Assembly: GCA_937875275.1 (NCBI GenBank)
Contig: CALNCC010000014.1
Span: forward strand, 1-15,018
Length of the DNA: 15,018 nucleotides
Direction of reading: 5' to 3'
Source: an uncultured Dysgonomonas sp.
GTDB lineage: Bacteria > Bacteroidota > Bacteroidia > Bacteroidales > Dysgonomonadaceae
Every line of letters starts with the position of its first letter. The stretch's first letter is position 1. The position numbers and the translations under genes are program-made. The notes below the pieces were generated by a model that saw only the letters and a list, made by a program, of their open reading frames with translations, made no database searches and was not told where the DNA came from. Positions 7,286 through 12,084 of this stretch are shown piece by piece.

Positions 7286-7346
7286 TATTTGATAGATCTC
7301 AGATAGCCGTTGATCGGTTGTTTAACGATAAAAAAACATTTGTTTG

Positions 7347-7387
7347 AAAATCAGTGGTAAGTTAAATCTTGCTGCTGATTTTTTTTT
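7347..7387 (+). terminator. Intrinsic terminator of rpsP ending in T9
   Basis: AAAATCAG (7347-7354) pairs with CTGATTTT. An inner stem GTAAG/CTTGC (with one G-T wobble) closes a 6-base loop, with a TG/TG internal loop between the two helices. The stem runs into nine consecutive T (7379-7387). Confidence 0.85.
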
Positions 7388-7396
7388 GGGGGGGGG
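7379..7396. repeat. Homopolymer junction T9G9
   Basis: Nine T (7379-7387) are followed at once by nine G (7388-7396). It lies in the rpsP terminator/gpmI downstream region, outside coding sequence. Such tracts are prone to replication slippage and to sequencing error, so the exact lengths should be treated with caution. Confidence 0.8.
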
Positions 7397-7415
7397 AGGA
7401 GTATTCAAATTTTCT

Positions 7416-7479
7416 AATTCTACATAAAAAAACCGATGAAGTTAACTTCACCGGCTCTTGTTTGTCTGTATGTAGAATT
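7416..7479. repeat. Outer 11-bp inverted repeat enclosing the gpmI terminator
   Basis: AATTCTACATA (7416-7426) and TATGTAGAATT (7469-7479) are perfect inverted copies 42 bp apart. The gpmI terminator hairpin lies inside them. On the gpmI transcript the arms would close a larger two-level structure just after the stop codon. Confidence 0.65.
7426..7454 (-). terminator. Intrinsic terminator of gpmI
   Basis: Read on the minus strand, CCGGTGAAGTT pairs with AACTTCATCGG (7433-7454) with one G-T wobble, followed by seven T (complement of A 7426-7432). It lies 32 bp past the gpmI stop and faces the rpsP terminator, so the two convergent genes are insulated from each other. Confidence 0.8.
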
Positions 7480-7486
7480 TCAAATA

Positions 7487-9016
7487 TCAATCTTCAATCA
7501 ACACCTTTCCGGTCATTTCCTTAGCGGGCGGAATACCTAAGATATGGCATATAGATGGAGCTACATCGGCAAGAATACCATCCTTCACTTTTGCAGTCTT
7601 GTTTTCCGAAATATAAACGAAAGGAACAGGATTCAAAGAGTGTGCCGTATTCGGGCTTCCGTCTGCATTTTCGGCATAGTCTGCATTTCCATGATCGGCA
7701 ATGATAATGATTTCGTATCCGTTAGCTTTAGCCGATTCAACCACTTTTTCGACACATTTGTCAATAGTCATCACGGCTTTCTCGATAGCTTCGTATACTC
7801 CTGTATGACCAACCATGTCGCCATTTGCAAAGTTAAGAGCTACAAAATTATATTTTTGTGTATCAAGTGCTTCAACCAAAGAATCAGCAACCTCATAGGC
7901 ACTCATTTCAGGTTTCAAATCGTAAGTAGCCACCTTAGGAGACGGTATCAATATACGATCTTCACCATCAAACTCTGCCTCACGACCTCCTGAGAAGAAG
8001 AATGTTACATGCGCAAATTTCTCTGTTTCGGCAATACGCAATTGGGTCAAACCTTTACTCGACACATGCTCGCCAAGTGTATTCTGAACATTGTCTTTGT
8101 CAAATAGAATGTGAAGCCCTTTATATGAAGAATCATACGGAGTCATGCAATAGTATTGCAATGGAATAGTGTGCATTCCTTCTGCCGGCATATCTTGTTG
8201 AGTAAGCACAACAGTCAGTTCTTTTGCACGGTCGTTGCGATAGTTGAAGAATATAACGACATCATTCTCCTGTATTACAGCAACGGGGTTTCCTGCTGCA
8301 TCAACAGCCACTATCGGTTTGATAAACTCATCAGTTACCCCTGCATCATACGAATTCTGAATTGCTTTTGGCAAATCAGTAGCCGGAGTTCCTTTACCTG
8401 CTACAATCAGATCGTAAGATTCTTTCACTCGTTCCCAACGTTTGTCGCGATCCATCGCAAAATAACGTCCAATTATTGACGCTATTTTTCCTGCCGATTT
8501 TTCGGTATGAGCTTCTAATGCTTCGATAAATCCTTTACCACTTTTAGGGTCAGTATCACGACCATCCATAAAACAATGAATGAATGTACGCTCATTCAAT
8601 CCGTATTCCTGGGCTATGTCGCATAGTTTGAACAAATGATCGATAGAGCTATGTACTCCACCATCAGAAACTAATCCCATAAAGTGGATATTCTTTCCAT
8701 TGTCGCGAGCATACGAAAAAGCATTTACTATTTCCGGATTCTGCATGATACTGTTATCACGACAAGCGATGTTGATTTTCACAAGATCTTGATATACAAC
8801 GCGTCCTGCGCCAATATTCAAGTGTCCTACTTCCGAGTTTCCCATTTGCCCATCAGGAAGTCCAACATTTTCGCCTGACGCTTGCAGTTGTGAATGTGGA
8901 TATTTTTTCAACAACGAATCCCAATATGGAGTCGGCGTTTGAGATATTACATCTGAATGACCGTTGTCTCCTATTCCCCAGCCATCGAGAATCATCAATA
9001 ATGCTTTTTTACTCAT
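7487..9016 (-). CDS. gpmI: 2,3-bisphosphoglycerate-independent phosphoglycerate mutase
   Basis: This 509-residue cytosolic enzyme interconverts 3- and 2-phosphoglycerate in glycolysis and gluconeogenesis using two Mn ions and a phosphoserine intermediate. It belongs to the alkaline phosphatase superfamily and its length is normal. The metal and catalytic residues are all visible: Asp11 in LDGWG, nucleophile Ser61 in MGNSEVGHLNIG, His122 in SDGGVHSS, DGRDT at 151-155, Asp400 and His404 in NGDMVGHTG, Asp441/His442 in ADHGNAD, and His459. The inserted phosphotransferase domain lies between about 75 and 310. The gene reads away from gpmA, with which it shares a 156-bp promoter region. A predicted -7 element lies about 40 bp upstream of the ATG and a terminator follows 32 bp after the stop. 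The assignment is secure. Confidence 0.97.
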   Translation of the reverse strand: MSKKALLMILDGWGIGDNGHSDVISQTPTPYWDSLLKKYPHSQLQASGENVGLPDGQMGNSEVGHLNIGAGRVVYQDLVKINIACRDNSIMQNPEIVNAFSYARDNGKNIHFMGLVSDGGVHSSIDHLFKLCDIAQEYGLNERTFIHCFMDGRDTDPKSGKGFIEALEAHTEKSAGKIASIIGRYFAMDRDKRWERVKESYDLIVAGKGTPATDLPKAIQNSYDAGVTDEFIKPIVAVDAAGNPVAVIQENDVVIFFNYRNDRAKELTVVLTQQDMPAEGMHTIPLQYYCMTPYDSSYKGLHILFDKDNVQNTLGEHVSSKGLTQLRIAETEKFAHVTFFFSGGREAEFDGEDRILIPSPKVATYDLKPEMSAYEVADSLVEALDTQKYNFVALNFANGDMVGHTGVYEAIEKAVMTIDKCVEKVVESAKANGYEIIIIADHGNADYAENADGSPNTAHSLNPVPFVYISENKTAKVKDGILADVAPSICHILGIPPAKEMTGKVLIED

Positions 9017-9052
9017 GTTATTTTAGGTTTAGTTAGATAGCTTATTACAGTG

Positions 9053-9078
9053 ATGCAAAAGTAGCTATTTTTTTGCAT
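9053..9078. repeat. Inverted repeat ATGCAAAA-N10-TTTTGCAT over the gpmI promoter
   Basis: The two 8-bp arms (9053-9060 and 9071-9078) are perfect inverted copies 10 bp apart. The left arm overlaps the predicted gpmI -7 element. It could be an operator, or partly an effect of TTTGCA being common at and after -7 elements in this phylum. Confidence 0.45.
9056..9063 (-). promoter_or_regulatory. Putative gpmI promoter (-7 element TACTTTTG on minus strand)
   Basis: The complement of CAAAAGTA reads TACTTTTG, a full match to TAnnTTTG. The predicted start of transcription is about 33 nt before the gpmI ATG. The -33 region on this strand is weak (TCGT at the expected place). Confidence 0.5.
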
Positions 9079-9088
9079 TTGGACGACT

Positions 9089-9112
9089 AAAATACCTATT
9101 AGTAGGTATTTT
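9089..9112. promoter_or_regulatory. Palindrome between gpmI and gpmA, candidate shared operator
   Basis: AAAATACCTA (9089-9098) and TAGGTATTTT (9103-9112) are perfect 10-bp inverted arms around TTAG; with one extra T the match continues to CTA/TAG. The right arm covers the TTTT that stands at the -33 position of the gpmA promoter, and the left arm lies just beyond the -33 region of gpmI. This central position fits binding of one regulator that affects both genes. That role is inference; it is not a terminator, since neither gene is transcribed towards it. Confidence 0.55.
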
Positions 9113-9139
9113 TAGCCTAACGAACATTCTCTATCTTTG
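9109..9139 (+). promoter_or_regulatory. Putative gpmA promoter (TTTT-N19-TATCTTTG)
   Basis: TATCTTTG (9132-9139) is a full -7 match. TTTT at 9109-9112 occupies the -33 position with a 19-bp spacer. The predicted transcription start lies about 27 nt before the gpmA ATG. It is the best-supported promoter in the window. Confidence 0.65.
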
Positions 9140-9172
9140 TTTGTTTATGAATTAGATATAAAAATTTAAAAT

Positions 9173-9919
9173 ATGAAGAAAGTAGTATTAATCCGTCACG
9201 GAGAAAGTGTTTGGAACAAAGAAAATCGTTTTACAGGTTGGACAAATGTTGACCTTTCAGAGAAAGGTGTAGAAGAGGCCGTTAAAGCCGGACAACTATT
9301 GAAGAAGGAAGGTTTTAAATTTGAAAAAGCGTATACATCTTATCTCAAGAGAGCTGTTAAGACATTGAATAATATACTCGACCAGATGGATTTAGACTGG
9401 ATTCCGGTTGAAAAATCATGGCGACTGAATGAGAAGCATTATGGTATGCTGCAAGGGCTGAATAAAGCAGAGACAGCAGAAAAATATGGCGATGAGCAAG
9501 TGCTTGTATGGCGTCGCAGCTACGATGTACCGCCTGCACCACTGGAACCGACAGACTCTCGCTCGGCATCGCAAGACCCTCGTTATGCAGGAATACCAAA
9601 ATCGTATATTCCTGAAACGGAAGCTTTGAAACAAACGGTGGATCGCATTCTTCCATACTGGGAATCGGAAATATATCCATCGTTAGTACAACATGACGAA
9701 ATTATTGTTGCTGCGCATGGCAACAGTCTTCGTGGTATAATCAAATATCTCAAAAATATTTCTGATGAAGATATCGTTAGCTTAAACCTACCGACAGCTG
9801 TTCCATACGTATTCGAGTTTGATGATGATTTGAATTTTGTGAAAGATTATTTTTTAGGAGATCCCGAAGAAATAAAAAAATTAATGGATGCGGTAGCTAA
9901 TCAGGGTAAGAAGAAGTAA
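9173..9919 (+). CDS. gpmA: 2,3-bisphosphoglycerate-dependent phosphoglycerate mutase
   Basis: This 248-residue cytosolic enzyme of the histidine phosphatase superfamily catalyses the same 3-/2-phosphoglycerate interconversion as GpmI, through a phosphohistidine primed by 2,3-bisphosphoglycerate. Its length equals the typical dimeric GpmA. The catalytic set is complete: Arg8-His9-Gly10 in LIRHGESVWN, Arg60, Glu87 in RLNEKHYGMLQG, and His182 in AAHGNSLRG. The substrate-lid segment VPPAPLEPTDSR is also present, which separates it from general phosphatases of the family. The gene has its own promoter and diverges from gpmI. A lysine-rich tail (QGKKK) ends the protein. Why the organism keeps both mutase types side by side is open; different regulation or metal dependence is a plausible reason. 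Confidence 0.97.
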   Translation: MKKVVLIRHGESVWNKENRFTGWTNVDLSEKGVEEAVKAGQLLKKEGFKFEKAYTSYLKRAVKTLNNILDQMDLDWIPVEKSWRLNEKHYGMLQGLNKAETAEKYGDEQVLVWRRSYDVPPAPLEPTDSRSASQDPRYAGIPKSYIPETEALKQTVDRILPYWESEIYPSLVQHDEIIVAAHGNSLRGIIKYLKNISDEDIVSLNLPTAVPYVFEFDDDLNFVKDYFLGDPEEIKKLMDAVANQGKKK

Positions 9920-9947
9920 ACTCTATACTACTGATATATAACCAAAA

Positions 9948-9977
9948 GAGGGCGTCCAAAAATTTTTGGATGCCCTC
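9948..9977. terminator. Perfect 15-bp palindromic hairpin between convergent gpmA and the AMP ligase gene
   Basis: GAGGGC then GTCCAAAAA pairs with TTTTTGGAT then GCCCTC; the 30 bases form a 15-bp stem (one G-T wobble) with no fixed loop. On the minus strand the stem is followed by TTTT, so it most likely ends the AMP-ligase transcript. On the plus strand there is no T-run, but the strong hairpin may also shield gpmA's 3' end. Confidence 0.7.
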
Positions 9978-10044
9978 ATCTCATAAATATTAGTATTTTT
10001 GTTTTATAAATCTGGAACGTTTATTTAGGACTAGTATCCATTTA

Positions 10045-11706
10045 TTAGTGTTTTTGATACAAGAATCTTTTAATACTGCGCTTCGGCGTTTTTTCAAATT
10101 CTTGATCTTGTATTCTACAGTTAGATATTTGGCTGAACCGAGGAAGTTTTTTGTTCACGAACTTTATATCCTCTGCTAACAGTTTTTCTAAATCTGGCCT
10201 TTTAATTCCCTCCCGTTCAATATAATCCTTATCCGGATAAACCAAAGCGATGAGTTTCCCCGCTTCTTCTATAACCAGAACTTCAGATATAAGTTGAGAG
10301 TTGTTTAGCAAATCCTCTATTTCCTCTGGATATATATTTTGCCCGGATGGGCCGAGCACCATTGTTTTACTACGCCCCTTGATGAAAACAAATTCATCTT
10401 TATCCATCGTTACCAAATCACCCGTTTTTAACCATCCGTCCTTATCAAGTACAGATTCTGTCAATTCTGGATTTTTGTAATATCCTAACATTACATTTGC
10501 TCCCTTGACAATCAATTCGCCAATCTCTTTTTCGGGATTAGATGAATCTACTTTACAAATCATCCTATCAACAGGTTTTCCGCAAGATTCCGGCTTATAT
10601 ACTTTTGAACTTGCATACGAAATCAGAGGTCCGCACTCGGTCATACCATAACCAACTGTGTAAGGGAATTTTATTTCTGATAAGAAATTACCAACTTCTT
10701 TATTCAGAGCAGCTCCACCAACAGCAACTTCTATCAGTTTATTACCAAAGAGCGGTAACAATTTTTTAGTTACTTTAGCATATATCCGTTTTCTGATAAA
10801 AGGAATATGCAACAACGTTTTTGCCGGTTGTTTCTTCAATTCAGGGAAAACCTTTGTCTGAATAATCTTCTCCATTATCAGGGGAACAGATAATACAATA
10901 GGAGGATTTACCTTGCTCAACATCTCAAGTATAACTTGTGGAGAAGGGACTTTGGATAGGAAGTGAATATGACATCCCATCGAGATTGCAAATAATATTT
11001 CAAATGCAAGACCGTACATATGAGCCATAGGCAGAATACACACCATCCCGTCTCCCGGATTTATGTACGGAAACAAGTCAATCGCGACTTTCGTATTAGA
11101 CCATAAGCTCCGGAATGGAATCATTACCCCTTTGGGGCTGCTTGTTGTACCTGATGTGTAATTAATCAATGCAAGCTCATCCGCTTTTTCGTCATGAAAT
11201 ACAACATCTTTTGGCGTAAAACCATTCGGATATTTTTCTTTAAAAATGCGAGACATATCTTCGCGTGTTTCTATCAACTTGGCTGACGATGCCTTCTCTA
11301 CAGCAAAATCGTCATCCATCGTAAAGATAGTTTCTACATTTGGCATATCAGCCGGATTGACCTTTGCCCACACCTGATCATTCACAAACAAGACTTTCGA
11401 GTCTGAATGGTTCACTATATTCTGAATACTATGACCATCAAAGTCGTGCAATATTGTAACTATCACTGCTCCATAGCTAACTGTTGCAAAGAAAGAGATT
11501 GCCCAACTTGCCGAATTGCGACCACATAAAGCTACTTTGTCCCCTTTCTTTACACCCATCGCGTCGAACATAAGATGTATTTCGGCGATTTTACGTGCAA
11601 AATCTTTATAATAGAAAGGTTCGGCCTTATAGTCGCTGAGTGCCGGCAGCTCCCAGTTAGAACATATACTGTTTTTTATTAGGGATAGAAATTTATTATC
11701 ATCCAT
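10045..11706 (-). CDS. AMP-forming acyl-CoA synthetase/ligase (long-chain fatty acid CoA ligase-like)
   Basis: This 553-residue ANL-superfamily enzyme activates a carboxylic acid with ATP to an acyl-adenylate and then probably transfers it to CoA. Motifs in order are: P-loop YTSGTTSSPKGV (183-194), PMAHMYG (226-232), YGMTECGP (353-360), the hinge-side GWLKTGDL (424-431), FIKGRSK (441-447), and the C-terminal KRSIKRF with probable adenylation lysine Lys546. There is no membrane segment or signal peptide; such enzymes act in the cytosol or loosely at the inner membrane. The domain pattern best fits fatty-acid CoA ligases, but aryl acids or acyl-ACP acceptors cannot be excluded, because substrate pockets are not readable by eye. 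It is convergent with gpmA, divergent from the TPR lipoprotein gene, and has a long leader (about 190 nt) if the predicted promoter is right. Confidence 0.88.
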   Translation of the reverse strand: MDDNKFLSLIKNSICSNWELPALSDYKAEPFYYKDFARKIAEIHLMFDAMGVKKGDKVALCGRNSASWAISFFATVSYGAVIVTILHDFDGHSIQNIVNHSDSKVLFVNDQVWAKVNPADMPNVETIFTMDDDFAVEKASSAKLIETREDMSRIFKEKYPNGFTPKDVVFHDEKADELALINYTSGTTSSPKGVMIPFRSLWSNTKVAIDLFPYINPGDGMVCILPMAHMYGLAFEILFAISMGCHIHFLSKVPSPQVILEMLSKVNPPIVLSVPLIMEKIIQTKVFPELKKQPAKTLLHIPFIRKRIYAKVTKKLLPLFGNKLIEVAVGGAALNKEVGNFLSEIKFPYTVGYGMTECGPLISYASSKVYKPESCGKPVDRMICKVDSSNPEKEIGELIVKGANVMLGYYKNPELTESVLDKDGWLKTGDLVTMDKDEFVFIKGRSKTMVLGPSGQNIYPEEIEDLLNNSQLISEVLVIEEAGKLIALVYPDKDYIEREGIKRPDLEKLLAEDIKFVNKKLPRFSQISNCRIQDQEFEKTPKRSIKRFLYQKH

Positions 11707-11743
11707 GTGCTCTGTATATTATAGTTTTTGTCATCAATTAAGT

Positions 11744-11884
11744 TCAGTCGAGATAAATATACCATTTTTTTTGCAAATAAAAAAGTAGACGGAATATAGT
11801 AGTCATGCAAACTGTTTGATAGTCAACAAATAAGCTTCGCCAACTATTGTTGTCAACAAACCTCATCATCACTACTTTAGGCAT
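11744..11884 (-). CDS. Candidate 46-residue upstream ORF in the leader of the AMP ligase gene
   Basis: An uninterrupted ATG-to-TGA frame starts 12 nt after the predicted transcription start and ends 37 bp before the AMP-ligase ATG on the same strand. The product begins MPKVVMMRFVDNNSW and ends KKWYIYLD. It contains the motif FVD twice (residues 9-11 and 19-21), caused by an exact 9-bp direct repeat 30 bp apart, and a hydrophobic segment TTIFRLLFYL. I do not recognise it. It could be a small membrane-active protein, a regulatory leader peptide, or a chance frame. Position and A-rich start context (TTAGAAAG before ATG) favour translation, but there is no homology evidence. Confidence 0.35.
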   Translation of the reverse strand: MPKVVMMRFVDNNSWRSLFVDYQTVCMTTIFRLLFYLQKKWYIYLD

Positions 11885-11902
11885 CTTTCTAATTTGGAGG
11901 CG

Positions 11903-11910
11903 CAAATATA
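11903..11910 (-). promoter_or_regulatory. Putative AMP ligase promoter (-7 element TATATTTG on minus strand)
   Basis: The complement of CAAATATA reads TATATTTG, a full TAnnTTTG match followed by CGCC. It would give a leader of about 190 nt before the AMP-ligase ATG. The -33 region is weak. Confidence 0.45.
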
Positions 11911-12040
11911 CTTATTTATCTTAATGTTATTCATTGTTCGTAAAACATATTACAAAACATAAATTATTATTGTTGAATCAGCATTTGTAGATACATTGTA
12001 TTTATATTTCAAGAACAATCTGTTGAGACAATAAAATATG

Positions 12041-12048
12041 TATTTTTG
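12041..12048 (+). promoter_or_regulatory. Putative promoter (-7 element TATTTTTG) of the PorW-like gene
   Basis: TATTTTTG matches TAnnTTTG. Transcription from it would begin around 12055, leaving about 30 nt before the proposed GTG start. A TTG at 12023-12025 lies somewhat close for a -33 element. Confidence 0.45.
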
Positions 12049-12084
12049 TGTTCTTAATAGTGTATATACAATTATTTATTGCGC

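Larger units (their letters stand above)
11707..12084. other. 378-bp divergent intergenic region between the AMP ligase and PorW-like genes
   Basis: This stretch contains a predicted minus-strand promoter (11903-11910) and a predicted plus-strand promoter (12041-12048). The part transcribed ahead of the AMP ligase holds the candidate small ORF, two GTCAACAAA direct repeats (11822-11830, 11852-11860), the second embedded in TTGTTG-T-CAACAA, and imperfect arms AGTAGTCATG (11798-11807) and CATCACTACT (11867-11876) that can pair with one mismatch. The section 11911-12040 is AT-rich and shows no further structure that I can support. Confidence 0.6.

Noticed and set aside
7544..7993. 149-codon plus-strand frame opposite gpmI
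   Set aside because: It lies entirely antisense to the well-supported gpmI frame, with a Cys/Ile/His-rich product typical of shadow frames.
11822..11860. GTCAACAAA direct repeats as a CRISPR fragment or transposon target duplication
   Set aside because: Only two 9-bp copies 30 bp apart, with no cas genes, no further spacers and no insertion between them; they fall in frame in the small ORF.
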